From: Glandiceps talaboti
Lineage: Eukaryota; Hemichordata; Enteropneusta; Spengelidae
Direction of reading: 5' to 3'
NCBI RefSeq assembly: GCF_964340395.1
Contig: NC_135569.1
Location: forward strand, 3,298,540 to 3,362,539
DNA: 64,000 nucleotides
Below, one piece after another: positions 13,790 to 26,397 of this stretch (positions are counted from its first letter, which is position 1; every line of letters begins with the position of its first letter). Position numbers and translations under genes: made by a program. The notes beneath the pieces were generated by a model. It had not been told where the DNA came from, did no database searches, and was given only the letters and a program-made list of their open reading frames with translations.

Positions 13790-16245
13790 GTAAGTTATAT
13801 TTTATGAATTTTTCACGTCAGTTTCAATAACCCAGTGTTACTTCAAATAGGTTATTAATATCTATCTTTCTACTATCAACGTTCGTCTGTGAGTGGCCTT
13901 AGTATTAATTTATATCTGCATAGAAATATTCGTTCATTACTGTATATCTATGGACTTTGTCACTTCAATTGCTACAATAAATTACGGTTTTGTATATAAC
14001 CATAATCATAAAAATCATATGCTCTTGAAATGTATGTCAATGCAAAATATTGGTTTATATTAATAACACATGGAATATTCGCTTGAGGAAATATGAAGTA
14101 TCAGTGTGTCTTTCACGTCTGCCTGGACGTAAAGTGGTACAATCAATCTATGTAAAAAGTCCGGATAGTGTTTGAGCGCTCATGTAAAAATAAAAGCCAC
14201 CAGGAAAAAGACGAGAGGTCAAAACTAGATTGCAAGTTCTTCTGAATTCATCGATCCATCGTAATTGATGAGTTTCGGTTCAGTGATTTTGAAGTATAAT
14301 GCATTTGTTTCTTCGTCATTTCGTTCTAAATGTTTGCGGTTCAAAGACTTCGCGTAAGTAAATCCCTAGTTTTAACTACAGTGATATCGCCATATCACTT
14401 ATGAGGTGATTGATTATTACGTAAGTATGTCTGAAAATGATATCCTAAATCTAAACCCGATATCCGTCTGTCTGCCCTAAATTATGAATAAAATATTAGC
14501 TTTCCTGATTAACATAATATTAGCTATAGTCAAGTGAATAATATAGAAAAACCAAACTTCTTGAAACAGTCCGTTGACGTTCCAAACTTGTCGACGTTTA
14601 TTTTTGTATTCATTTAAGCTTACAAATGAAAAGCGTAGAAAATACCATTTTCATCTGTACTGGCGTAATGTGGATTTCTATGTACGCATACATATTCAAA
14701 AGAGACAGAGAAATTGACTACATAACAACGAAACCGAAATTTTAGTATTCATATCATATAGTAATACCAATCTATAGCACTCTATATGTTTATTGATATT
14801 CATAATTCGCATTACAACCTAAATATCAGTGACAGAAGAACCAATGTAGTAGACGCCGACTTTATCTAACAGTTTCGTCCTATGTTCGTATCAAATATCC
14901 TGCCCATAATTGTCCATGACAGCTTTAAAATTAAGCCCAGAAATTTCCAATACAAATTCAATGGATGTAAAATCATACATTTTGTACCTGAAAGCATTTT
15001 CTTCTACTGTACAGAAGGCATCAAAGAAAACATTTTACTTAAAAAACAGCCAGGTGAAACTTTAAATTATCTATACCATTAACATTTAATTGTTTTGACA
15101 GTATTATGAGATGAAAAAGGTGGTTTAAAGTGTTAACTGTTCCAATCTTCCTTCCTGATACAAGTAGAGATGACTAAGACTTTGATGACACTTAATTAAA
15201 TATGTTTCAAAAAGAGAATTATTTTCACCAATAAGTGTGGGCAATAAGTTGATACAATCACAGTGTGATTTCACCAATAAGTCTAAGCAATAAGTCATTA
15301 CATCAAAGTGCCTGACAAGTGTACTAGTATAGTAGAATTTAGTTGCCAGCAAAACATTGCCGAATTTTATCTTTCGACACCCAAAGATCAGCTTATATAT
15401 GCACCCCAAATTACCTTTGATACGTACTGTATTTTCTCCGCCTATAGTTCCCTTGCATTTGAATATTCTTCCTTATACAAATATTCAGGATTATGTTGCA
15501 CTGATATGTCTGATGATGAACAGATACAGACAAATTACCATACAGAATGCTAGTATTGTCATGTCATATTTTTATCCAATATTGAAATACACCTTAGACA
15601 CTGGTATACCGTAACCAACGGCGTTGATTAGTCGTATAATGGTCAAGCGGGTGGTTTCGAGATTTTTTAAATTAGATTTCTGGTTTTATTCCATCATGTA
15701 TATCGACCTGTTTACTTTTCTGATAATATTATAATTACTCCCGTAATGAATTACGTCGTTCCTCGGACAATCAGTATATAGTGAATAAATGCAACTAGAA
15801 CAATGTGAAAAGAGGTGCAGACAACGTAGTTAAAACGTGTAAAGTTCGCCAAAATGTTACGAAAAATAACTTTTTATGAAAAACGGAAGTTAAGATTAGA
15901 CAACCTAAGAGCCAGTCTATCCTCACGTAATGAAAATGTATTACCGCGAATACAATGTCATAGAACGTTATTACGTTAAGCGAATTTTACATCTTAGAGG
16001 TCTATTTTACCTGCGTTTTCCGACACCGTACCCAAGACAATATTGTAGGTTTCCTGGATATGTACAAGCTACGAAAACAGGAGATTCATACTAATTATTC
16101 TCTCATCTCGTTCAAAAACTCCATGTATTCTCGACGACCATGATGGGTAATTACCACCATCCTGCCCACATGTATCGTCCGGTGTTTACAGACTGTAGAC
16201 GTTTTGGTATTTTGAGTCTGCCTCCCAAAATATTATGGCCAACGT

Positions 16246-16427
16246 GTAGTATTGAAGGACTGACGCAACCATTGCTTCAGCCATCCTAACTTAACTGCCA
16301 TTTTGTTTTAATTTGCGTGTCCCAATTGTCGATAAGCTTTATGCACAAGCGAAATTTAAAAAAAATCAAAATGGCAGTTAGGATAGCTGGTTCAGAAGTT
16401 GTAGTAGCATCAGTCGTTCAAGACTAC
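16246..16427. mobile_element. Foldback/MITE element in the neuropeptide intron
   Basis: Arms of about 60 bp are inverted: gtagtattgaaggactgac with catcctaacttaactgccat on the left, and atggcagttaggatagctgg to agtcgttcaagactac on the right. The loop is short and has no coding sequence. Confidence 0.78.
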
Positions 16428-17071
16428 AGGTAGGAAAAATGATGTCACGCTTTCATTTATTTTCAAATCAGTGCAAACTAGAAACTAAATTTCAAAAAAA
16501 TATGATCGTTCTGTTCAACTCAATAAACTCCATAAACCTAAAGTAACCTAAATATATTATCAATTCATGGTCTGTAACAATCAATAGAGACAAGCAATTG
16601 AGGACAATTAATATTGACAAAAAGAATGTTAAGATAATAACTGATGGAACGAATTCGAGATGTTGTTTATAATACTATGTTTAGGTGAAGTCAATTTTAA
16701 TTAATGATTGAGGGAAACGTGCGATATATCGGGTTGCCACGTGTGACTACAATTTCCTGTTCACTGAGTCAACACTCTTGAAAGGCAGCAAGGAAACGAG
16801 TACCATCATGGAGATCAGAGAGTACACACACTATTCAAGCTAAAAACATATCATATTTACCGTAGCCAGGGCACTCGATGAATACCACCATTGTTTAGAT
16901 GATGAGTCAAATCAGACAAAAACTTTGAAAATAAGCTTAAAACGTTGACGAGAAATATCAATTGGAGAGTATATTTACTGCAACCTTGTATAGTAAGTTC
17001 AAGAATTCATATCAAGTCTGTAGCCCCATCAAATGTTAGCTGTTTTAGATTGTATCTGTACACTAATCATA

Positions 17072-17072
17072 A

Positions 17073-17132
<60 letters not shown>
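17072..17132. repeat. (GACA)n microsatellite
   Basis: Fifteen tetranucleotide units within the neuropeptide intron. Confidence 0.95.
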
Positions 17133-18039
17133 TTTCCTTAATTTAGGAGAATGTAGTAGGAGAATGGCAAAGTTCAACAGGTAGACATATTAGGAGGGCA
17201 AATAACCGGTGGCAATTCTCGTTTTCCGTACTGTAATTATAATACTAAAACTGTTGTTGTGATGTTTTGCATGACATACCAACATGTATGTCGGGGAACC
17301 TTTTTTCCCTTGTAAACAATGAATACAGTGTCTAATGTTGACGAATGGACAACTTTGATTTTATGAATATGATACGTTCAATCAGCTTTTTCCGTCGTAG
17401 AGTGGACCAACTGACAGTTTGCAAATAAAAGATCTCAGTGTATCAAATTATGCAGTGTTTATTTGTTAACTTTCAAACACCATGTATTTCTTAACGTTGT
17501 ATCATACTTACGGTGCGTTTAGTTTTCTTGCAGTCTTACATTTAATTACAAATGGATGAATAACTATCGTTTTTATTTATTTTTCTTTTTAAATTATCGG
17601 TTTCGAATGTAGCCAGTGACCATGATTCCAACTCCCCTCACTCAAACACTGAAATGTAGAATTTAGAAGCAAAATGAACTCTCTGTTACTGAGTACTTGG
17701 TCGGTTTCCTACTACTTCGAAAAGAAAACGTGTTTTTTAATGAATTGTATGAGCACTTGTTTTCCGTCAATCAATGAGTGGAATGGTATTTTATGACAAG
17801 GCAAACTTAGCTATTAGAAAATCAATTATTATTTATACATCTGGAAATGAGATCAAAATGTACAAAAACAAAATATATAATCAGATCATGTTGTTGGAAA
17901 ACGCACGTACTAAAATATTAACACACAAGAAGAAAATCATCGCCTGTTTTTGACGTTTGTTGTCTAATTTGCATACAGATACAGGTAAATGCTAAAATCG
18001 ACGCCAGACGTAGTAGTGCTAAACAGGAAGCTCTAGTAG

Positions 18040-18212
18040 ACATTATTAACACACGTTATAGCGTACATCATTAGCATATCTTAGCGTACATCATTAGCAT
18101 ATATTAGCGTACATCATTAGCATATCTTAGCGTACATTATTAACATACGTTTTAGCATACATCATTAGCATATATTAACGTAAATCATTAGCATATATAA
18201 GCGTACATCATA
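18040..18212. repeat. 23-bp minisatellite
   Basis: About seven units of the type agcgtacatcattagcatat, with small differences, within the neuropeptide intron. Confidence 0.88.
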
Positions 18213-19457
18213 CGACTGTTTGTCAGTTATCGATATATCAAATTATGATGGATAGCTTTCCTTCTCTACTTCGATAGATTGAGGAAACATTGTCGTTACT
18301 GGATGGGAAAACGCTTCCCTTTTAAATCAAATCACACGGTTGGTAAACTTCCTGGTAATTTTGGTACGACGATCAATAAAAGTACACTCATACTGTCAAA
18401 GTTTAATCAAAATCGCTTGATTAATTACACATTAAATATCTCATAACTTTAATTTGATAATCTCTCTATTTGGTCTAAAACTGTTGTTTTAGACAATTAC
18501 TAAAATACAAATAACAATTGAAGTCATGCAATCAAAGTTTAATAAGAATGAGTTGATTTAAATACTTATTAAATATTTCACAATTTTAATTAGATAATAT
18601 TTTCTTTTTGTCATAAACACTCCTTGGAGGTGCTTAATAAAATACGGATTAAAATTAAACCCAAGATGTCAAAGGTAATTTCTTTAATAAGTGGGGTTAG
18701 TGAGTTACTTACTAAATATATCATTAGTTTGACTAGATGGTGTGTTTTTTTCATGAATTGTCGTTTTAGGCGCTTAATGGAATATAAATGATTAAAATCG
18801 CCTTATTAAAAGTTTGATTAATTTGGGGTAATTGATTTCTTACCCTGATCATTTCAACTCGATGCTCTTTTATTTTTGTCATGCACTGTATATTGACACT
18901 GTGCTCGGATGTTGATATAGGTACTTAAGATTTAAGTGCTGCTAGGAAACTCGCAATGTTAAATACACGTATTAAATTCACTAATTTTCCAAATGATGCG
19001 TTGTAATAAAATGAGCGATTGCAAGCAAGGGGTCGTTCACCGGTTATTGGCACTTTTGACAGGCAACTTATGACATCATTTGTAATTAAACAGTTCATTT
19101 CTGATATTGATCGTTGACCATAGACTGTAAACCTGGAAATTTTCTCTAAAGACTTATTTTCGCTTATTTCGCTGGAAAACAAATCGCAAAAATAAGAGGT
19201 GAATAAAATGCCTTCTTATACATGAACACAATGTATCAGTCTAGTAATTAGTCCTTGAGAACTAGCTGAAGACTGTAAAATATTGAACGTGATCAGCCTT
19301 TACTTCACATACCCATGAATTACGTAATATTGTAATCTGTAATGTCTAAATAAAGATGAGATGTTCTTCTGTGTAACATCTTTTTTGTCTGAATATACAA
19401 TTATCCAAAGAACAACGACAAATACTTTAATGAAACTTTTCTTTTATCAACTTTCAG

Positions 19458-20588
19458 AAGAGAAGCTTCAACAGACAAGAAACAGAGGCTCATCACATAA
19501 GCAAACGGCGGTCACAGCCGTGTTTTGATTATCACTTAGACCCCATAGGCTTTTACTGTAGAGGTGCTGGGAAAAGAAAGAGTTTAGCCGACAATAAGCG
19601 TTTCAGCAAAAAAGCAATTATCGATTTTGCTGCTGGTCCGCTTGATACTATTGGCAAAAAAGCATACCCAGACTTCGGAGTTGGCGGTTTTGACACAATT
19701 GGAAAGAAAGCAAGACCTGATTTTGGAGTGGGTGGATTCGATACTCTTGGCAAAAAAGCATCCCCAGATTTCGGAGTAGGCGGTTTCGATACAATTGGGA
19801 AAAAAGCAAGACCTGATTTTGGAGTTGGTGGATTCGACACACTTGGCAAAAAAGCATCCCCAGATTTCGGAGTTGGCGGTTTCGATACAATTGGAAAGAA
19901 AGCAAGACCTGATTTTGGAGTGGGTGGATTCGATACTCTCGGCAAAAAAGCATACCCAGATTTCGGAGTTGGCGGTTTCGACACAATTGGAAAGAAAGCA
20001 AGACCTGATTTTGGAGTTGGTGGATTCGACACACTTGGCAAAAAAGCATCCCCGGACTTCGGAGTTGGCGGTTTCGACACAATTGGAAAGAAAGCAAGAC
20101 CTGATTTTGGAGTTGGTGGATTCGACACACTTGGCAAAAAAGCATCCCCAGATTTCGGAGTTGGCGGTTTCGACACAATTGGAAAGAAAGCGAGACCTGA
20201 TTTTGGAGTGGGCGGATTCGATACTCTCGGCAAAAAAGCTTCTCCAGACTTCGGAGTTGGTGGTTTCGACACAATTGGAAAGAAAGCAAGACCTGATTTT
20301 GGAGTTGGTGGATTCGACACACTTGGAAAGAGAGTAAGACCTGATTTCGGAGTTGGTGGATTCGACACACTTGGCAAAAAAGCATCCCCTGACTTCGGAG
20401 TTGGCGGTTTCGACACAATTGGAAAGAAAGCAAGACCTGATTTTGGAGTTGGTGGATTCGATACTCTTGGCAAAAAAGCTTCCCCAGATTTCGGAGTTGG
20501 CGGTTTCGACACAATTGGAAAGAAAGCAAGACCTGATTTCGGAGTTGGTGGATTCGATACTCTCGGCAAACGCGAGGACGAAAAGTAG
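19458..20588 (+). CDS. Neuropeptide precursor, exon 2: repeated amidated-type peptides
   Basis: This exon encodes 376 residues and a TAG stop, giving a 401-residue precursor with exon 1. After KR sites comes a peptide with two cysteines 11 residues apart (C-x11-C-R-G, followed by AGKR). Next is a diverged unit (AIIDFAAGPLDTIG-KK), then 19 units of 14 residues separated by KK, or KR at two places. The units are ARPDFGVGGFDTLG (9), ASPDFGVGGFDTIG (7), AYPDFGVGGFDTIG (2) and VRPDFGVGGFDTLG (1). Each ends in Gly before the dibasic site, so convertase cleavage and amidation would give C-terminal Leu-amide or Ile-amide peptides; the processing is inferred. The tail after the last KR is EDEK. The FDT(I/L)G core loosely recalls the FD/LD core of orcokinin and pedal peptides, but I do not recognise the family. 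Open frames in the other five phases here are by-products of the 48-bp repeat. Confidence 0.94.
   Translation, partial: KRSFNRQETEAHHISKRRSQPCFDYHLDPIGFYCRGAGKRKSLADNKRFSKKAIIDFAAGPLDTIGKKAYPDFGVGGFDTIGKKARPDFGVGGFDTLGKKASPDFGVGGFDTIGKKARPDFGVGGFDTLGKKASPDFGVGGFDTIGKKARPDFGVGGFDTLGKKAYPDFGVGGFDTIGKKARPDFGVGGFDTLGKKASPDFGVGGFDTIGKKARPDFGVGGFDTLGKKASPDFGVGGFDTIGKKARPDFGVGGFDTLGKKASPDFGVGGFDTIGKKARPDFGVGGFDTLGKRVRPDFGVGGFDTLGKKASPDFGVGGFDTIGKKARPDFGVGGFDTLGKKASPDFGVGGFDTIGKKARPDFGVGGFDTLGKREDEK
19619..20574 (+). repeat. Coding tandem repeat: 48-bp units in a 96-bp dimer
   Basis: This is the DNA-level repeat behind the peptide array. Units ending in TIG continue ggaaagaaagcaagacct and those ending in TLG continue ggcaaaaaagcatcccca. 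The dimer of 96 bp is therefore the true repeat. The alternation slips once, at 20317-20365, where two TLG units are adjacent and the linker reads KR. Confidence 0.95.
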
Positions 20589-21124
20589 GAAGAATAACTC
20601 CAACATATCCTAAAGCACTGAAAATAGAATGTTTATAATGGCCTTTCACAAAATCACAAAAACTTTATTTTCTTAAAAAGCTCGAGGTTGTCAAAAGACT
20701 TTACACAGGCAACGATTCGGGATCTATACCTTTCTTTGGAAATGATTATACATTGTAAACATAGAATAAGTTATAAAGATTTCAGTATATTGTCCGAGTT
20801 GACACTGAATAAGATTGCTGCTTACAAGGCTGAAAATAAGCTTTTGCTGCTTTCCTTGGAATTATCTACCCAACAGGCAGTGAATTTGACATAAAACCTT
20901 CTGAACGCTTTCGCGTTTCAGTGTAAGATGTTTCAAAGGAGAGTAAGCTTAGATATTTCCTCTCAAGTGTATATAGCCTTGAATTCGCAACAGTTTGTGT
21001 TGATTGATTTTGTTGATTGTCGTATAAATTAGATACTTCACTTTTGAAAAAGGATATTTTCATTTCTTTTTTTCAAATGAAGGTAACTGATGTGAAAAAT
21101 GCAGTTTTCATTTTTTCATTGTGA

Positions 21125-21130
21125 AATAAA
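21125..21130 (+). terminator. Poly(A) signal of the neuropeptide gene
   Basis: A canonical AATAAA lies 537 nt after the precursor stop codon and is followed by a GT-rich stretch (agtttgtgtgtgatt). This fits a 3' end near 21.15 kb. Confidence 0.55.
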
Positions 21131-21194
21131 AGTTTGTGTGTGATTTTGAAATGAGCAGTCCATTGGTGCGTGTCATTATTTATTTATGGTTAAA

Positions 21195-21311
21195 CCCAAT
21201 CATACAGACTTCAGCCCTAGAGACCTGACTGCTACAACACTACAAACTGAATGCTCCAGCCGTACAAACTACAGACTTCACTCCTACAACCACACAAACC
21301 TGACTGCTATA
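21195..21311. repeat. Minisatellite (23-bp family), left part
   Basis: Units of the type gactgctacaacactacaaa. It is the left end of the array that resumes at 22385, split by an inserted element. Confidence 0.8.
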
Positions 21312-22384
21312 AGGGTCTGGTCATTTTCTCCGGCCTGGGTGGTCAGGGATTTCTCAATCCATCTGGCCGACAAAAAGTCTCTGACCCCCACACCCCTCTC
21401 TGTAATACCCAAAACAGGTTGACACCCCCATCACTTACTTCTAGGGCATTCTGACCCCCCCCCTCCCCCCATGTCCTATTACATGTCAGGTATTTCATCG
21501 TGCCCCAGAGGATGCTCAGAGTAGACTGCTTGACTATGTCTCGCATATCATAGACTTTACAAGACACCAACGTCATATAATAAGCAACTACTATTTATAC
21601 ATAAGGTTGAAATATTCAAAAAAAGTCTAATAGTATCTTGACACAGTACAAGTAGTGGGAAAGCGGAGATATGTCTACCTGTCACAGTGGTGTCAGACCA
21701 TTTCGGGCAATAACATAAGTTCACAGCATTGCAAGATGGCAGCACCATATATCAGAAACTACTCTGATGAACTATATATAGGTTTTAAGTATTTAAATGA
21801 CATTTACAGTCACTAGTGTGGTAGTTATTATAGCGGGGGTAGCATTATAAAGACAGGGGTCAAATATTGAAACAATTGAATCAGATACTAAGACCGAGAA
21901 TTATCCCCTAACACCCCATAAACCGGACACCAGTTTCTCTGCATCACCCTTTGAGGGCGTAATATTCCAAAATGGCGGCAACCATCCAAGGGACGTCCTG
22001 TGCTGGAAAGTGTTTCTTCCGAAAATGGCATTCAATTTTAGATTTGATGTTAAACATGTTCAATCCAATGTCAAAATACATGGAGAGTATCAACGACAAA
22101 AATCACTGCTAGCTTCAAACCTATTTCGAAGAAAATGAAATCTATTATTGACGATATGTAGTTAGGCAGTATTTCTCTAGTTGAATATCAAAGATTAAAG
22201 CATGACTTTGGGGACAAGAAAAATACTTGTTGGAACACGTAATACATTTGTAGAAATGAATTGGTTTTCAGTCTCAAATCAAAACACAGTCATCCCCACT
22301 CCCATTAAATAACAGTGTGATCCCCTACCAATCCACCCCAACCTCAACCCCAACCCCTCCAGCCGAAGAAAATGACCGGTCCCT
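21312..22384. mobile_element. 1.07 kb non-autonomous DNA element inserted in the minisatellite
   Basis: The ends are inverted repeats: AGGGTCTGGTCATTTTCTCC on the left and, read inverted from the right, AGGGACCGGTCATTTTCTTC. Removing the element joins gactgctata to aaccatac, restoring a normal minisatellite unit, so the array predates the insertion. No transposase is encoded. Confidence 0.85.
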
Positions 22385-23790
22385 AACCATACATGCTTCA
22401 TTGCTACAACGTACAGCATGACTGCCATAAGCATACATATCTGACTGCTGCAACCCTACAGATCCTGACTATACATAGCAACCTAAAAAATGACTGCAAC
22501 ACTACAGACGTGACTGCTACAACCGTAGATGTTTGACTGCTACAAACCGTACAGATGTGGATGCTACAACCCTCAAGACATGACTGCCTTGATCGCAGAT
22601 TTGACCGCCTCAACCGTACAAACCTCATTGCTACAACCGTACAGACCTGATTGCACCAACAGTACAGACTATACTGCCACAATCGTATAAACCTGACATA
22701 GGAAATCTAAAGACATGACTGCTACAACACTACAGACTTGACAGCTATAACGGTACTGACATGACTGTTACAAACCTACACATTCCACTGCTACAGCCAT
22801 ACAGACGTGAGTGCTACAACATTAGACTTGACTGAGCTACAACCATACATACTTGAATACTACAACCCTACAGACTTGAATGTTACAACCATACAGACTC
22901 GAATGCTACAACCATACAGACTCGAATGCTACAACCCTACAGACTTGACTGCTACTTAGCCTAAACTCGACTGAGCTACAACCCTAGAGACTTGAATGCT
23001 ACAACCCTAGAGACTTTACTACAACAGACTTGACTGCTGCAGTCCTACAGACATGACTGCTACAACTATACGGACTTGACTGCTACAACCCTACAGACTT
23101 GAATGCTACAACCATACAGACTTGAATGCTACAACCATACAAACTTGAATGTTACAACCCTACATACTTGAATGCTAAAGACTTGACTGTTACAACCCTA
23201 CAGACCTGAATGATACAATCCTACAGACCTGAATGATACAACCCTACAGACCTGAATGATACAACCCTACAGACCTGAATGATACAACCCTACAGAACTG
23301 AATGATACAACCCTACAGACCTGTATGATACAACCCTACAGACCTGAATGCTACAACCATAGAGACTTGAATGATACAACCCTACAGACCCGAATGATAC
23401 AACCCTACAGACATGACTGTTACAACCCTACAGACCTGAATGCTACAACCATACAGACTTGAATGCTACAACCCTACAGACCTGAATGCTACAACCCTAC
23501 AGACTCGACTGTTACAACCCTACAGACCTGAATGCTACAACCCTACAGACCTGAATGCTACACCCCTATATACCTGAATGCTACAACCTACAGACCTGAA
23601 TGCTACAACCCTACAGACCTGAATGCTACACCCCTACATACCTGAATGCTACAACCTACAGACTTGAATGCTACAACCCTACATATACCTGGCTGCTACA
23701 ACCGTACAGACCTGAATGCTTCAACCGCATGGACCCGAATGCTACAACCCTACACACTTCAATGCCACAACCATGTAGACATGACTGTTA
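22385..23790. repeat. 1.4 kb minisatellite, ~23-bp unit
   Basis: About 60 units of the form ctacaaccctacagacctga with variable positions (cct/cat, gacc/gact, gaatg/gactg). Variation is greatest at the left and lowest around 23.2-23.6 kb, as expected for an array growing at one end. Open frames here are repeat artefacts. Confidence 0.95.
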
Positions 23791-24364
23791 CTTTTCAAGA
23801 CAATTGTTTACTAAGAAAGCAGGGGCATATCGATAAAACGACATAACAAAGGTTACAGCGTTAGTAGAACGATGTAATTATATATAAATCTTTGCAAATC
23901 TTCAAAGCCACAATGCTAGTAAAGTTTGCTGACATTTCAAACTATTCGCACTTTTACTTTTATTATAAGTTTGACGCAAATCAAAGACGTGGGATAAAAT
24001 GTTATTTAAAAATCTTACATACATTTCAAGTGCAAAAAAACATCTGATACATTACTTTGAGGTAGTAAAGCAGATATAACATTGGATATGACATTGATAT
24101 ACTGATTACATGCAGTCTACTGCCAATTGAAAAATTCAAAGAACGCCTTAAGTAAGAATGAGTCACCCCAATGAAACTGTCAGTTTTAATATCAGACGCC
24201 TTTTTAATATCAAAGGCACTGCATATACAATTGAATAAATAAAATGAACTAGCAAGGTTCAACAAAAATATGGAATATATACTCTGGTTGTTCTATGTCA
24301 CGACAACGCTTGTCTATGTCACTGGTTCTACTTTGTTCGAAATATGATGGTACAATTACATTAC

Positions 24365-24503
24365 TCCCCAATATTTTTTCTTCATTCAGCCGGAAAATAT
24401 TCATGACTTAAGGGTTGTCATTAGTCGTCTATCGACTCGTATTGAGAAAGACCCCTTAGGTCACTCGTATTTTCCTTGGCTGAACGAAGAAAAATATTGG
24501 GGA
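24365..24503. mobile_element. Short inverted-repeat element, family A
   Basis: It runs from tccccaatattttttcttc to gaagaaaaatattgggga, with long inverted arms. Its left flank (24267-24330, ctggttgttctatgtcac) also recurs near 41495, so it may be part of a larger composite repeat. Confidence 0.8.
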
Positions 24504-24792
24504 ATAACATCTTATTATTACTATGCTACAAATAATAAGAGTTCACAATAATCCTACTTGTGAGAAACTGAATGTCTGCAGAATTTCTGATGACAGTTGT
24601 AGGTATATTATCAAACATACAAACAGCAAGTCAGCAATGGTAATTAGATATCATTATTGGCAGGATACCAGCATCCCACTCTCCATCTTTCAAATCACCG
24701 TACTTAATACACTATGACATATGTTTGATTCCTTTCATATAGTTAGTCCATACCCACAAGGTTGAATCTTACATTTCTCTTGCTTCGACTTG

Positions 24793-24969
24793 ACATACAT
24801 ACATACATGCATGTATGTATGCATACATACATAATACATACATACATACATACATACATGCATGCATGCATGCATGCATGCATGCATACATACATACATA
24901 CATACATACATACATACATACATACATACATACATACATACATACATACATACATACATACATACTTTG

Positions 24970-25006
<37 letters not shown>
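24793..25006. repeat. (CATA)n/(CATG)n and (CAT)n compound microsatellite
   Basis: Tetranucleotide CATA with an internal CATG block, followed by (CAT)n from 24968. The apparent reading frames are low-complexity artefacts. Confidence 0.95.
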
Positions 25007-26161
25007 ATAAAGTCATGCTAACTATACATTATCCATATTTAGTTTTAATTATGGTTATAGTCTAATCTAACATTATCTAGTAATATTTCATTTCAATTGC
25101 TTTGAAGCCTGACTTGTGTACATCATTCAATAATTGAAGATTTCTTGTGTTCACTACATAGGCAGATGTACAAATATAACTCACTTTGATATAGAATAGT
25201 GTTCAAATACTGAGTTATTTGAGTAACGTCAATATTACTATAGATAAAATGTTTCTACGTCTGTCAGCACTTTGACACAAATATTTAAAATACTAAAAGT
25301 TCTGGAGGACCCTTTGGGATGGGGGCACAGGGGGGAGAATATGAAGGGAGAAATGTATGTTAATTATGATAGGGGACTGTCCACGGGTGAATTTCCATTC
25401 CTCTGCTGCCCAAACCTTGCCAGTAGGTAATATATTAACCCTGTAAAAGAACACCTCTTTGGGATACAGTGTTCAGAATATCTACATTGTCAAATACAAT
25501 TTGTATGTAGACAAGCAATTCAAGTTACATTGGCAGTGTTAAGATTGCAAGAGACTGTGTCCCAATAACTTAATTTCCACCCTTTTCAGTCGTAATCTTT
25601 AATCTCTTTTGTATCACGAATATTAATGAAAACAAAATATTTTATGTGAACAGTTTGTGGGGTGAAAGACATTTCAATTTTGCCCACATGGCTGCCATTT
25701 CGAATCCTCAACGCAAACATGACTACCGAGGGCGCACTGGGCCTTAACATTGTATAGACATAAGTCCGAAACAGGGGGAAAGTTTCGACTGACAAATTCA
25801 GTCTCAACAGATACTAGATAACGAGTAGAGGGTGGTCTCACTATTAACGTAGCGCTGTTGTTAGTCTCAAAACCGTCTTTACGTTTCTAGAAATAAGTTT
25901 TGGTCCAACTCGCTGTTCTGGGCCCAGTTCTCATGACTAAAAGTATGTACAATGAATACTGTTGCAGCCATGTGGAGTGACATATTGAGAAACCAAAATG
26001 AGTGAAGTTTTAGGTGAAATGATTTGAAGAAAGTGAAATAGAGAAACTTTTCGAGATGGGATTTAGTATTGCGACTGTACATTTACTATCAAAGTTGAAT
26101 TCTGTTGAATTCTGTAAAATCAAATCGCACATAACTGTGACTATTTATCTTATTGAAATAA

Positions 26162-26397
26162 ACACTGAGGGATCGACGTAATGAATATCAAATGTCCATC
26201 TAATACATATTCATGTCTGCTAACATCCATGATGCAACAGCGGACCATTCAAAGAACGATAGAGATGAAATAGAGTTTCAATTTAGTGTTTCTTGGCAAT
26301 CGAGTGAAATTTATGTGATGTGAAATCATGACATGACTCACCAGAACCCAAACTTATGAATAAACTTTTTATTTTCTGGAGATGTCTTTCCCTTGAA
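26162..26397. mobile_element. Partial copy of the TTAA-flanked element family
   Basis: Shares atgaatat, gtccatctaatacatat, gatgcaacagcgga, gatgaaatagag and gtgatgtgaaatcatgac with the element at 40557-41189. The outer ends are eroded. Confidence 0.65.

Larger units (their letters stand above)
13790..19457 (+). other. Intron of the neuropeptide gene with repeats
   Basis: This 5.7 kb phase-0 intron begins gtaagt and ends ctttcag. It holds a foldback element near 16.3 kb, a GACA microsatellite at 17.07 kb and a 23-bp minisatellite at 18.04-18.2 kb. I see no additional coding exon; the short open frames near 14.9-15.6 kb lack splice context or recognisable sequence. Confidence 0.75.

Noticed and set aside
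15125-15614. Overlapping frames of 80-95 codons in the neuropeptide intron
   Set aside because: No homology, no splice context, and random AT-rich composition.
19553-20649. Long minus-strand and alternate plus-strand open frames over the neuropeptide exon
   Set aside because: They are forced by the 48-bp repeat whose length is a multiple of three. The plus-strand frame has the signal peptide, dibasic sites and proper splicing.
22385-23846. Possible CRISPR array
   Set aside because: Units are directly adjacent with no unique spacers of constant length and the DNA is eukaryotic; it is a minisatellite.
24735-25065. Open frames made of Met-Tyr-Val-Cys or His-Thr-Tyr-Ile repeats
   Set aside because: They are translations of CATA/CAT microsatellites; the same holds at 29.4, 31.9, 38.7, 47.6 and 54.5 kb.
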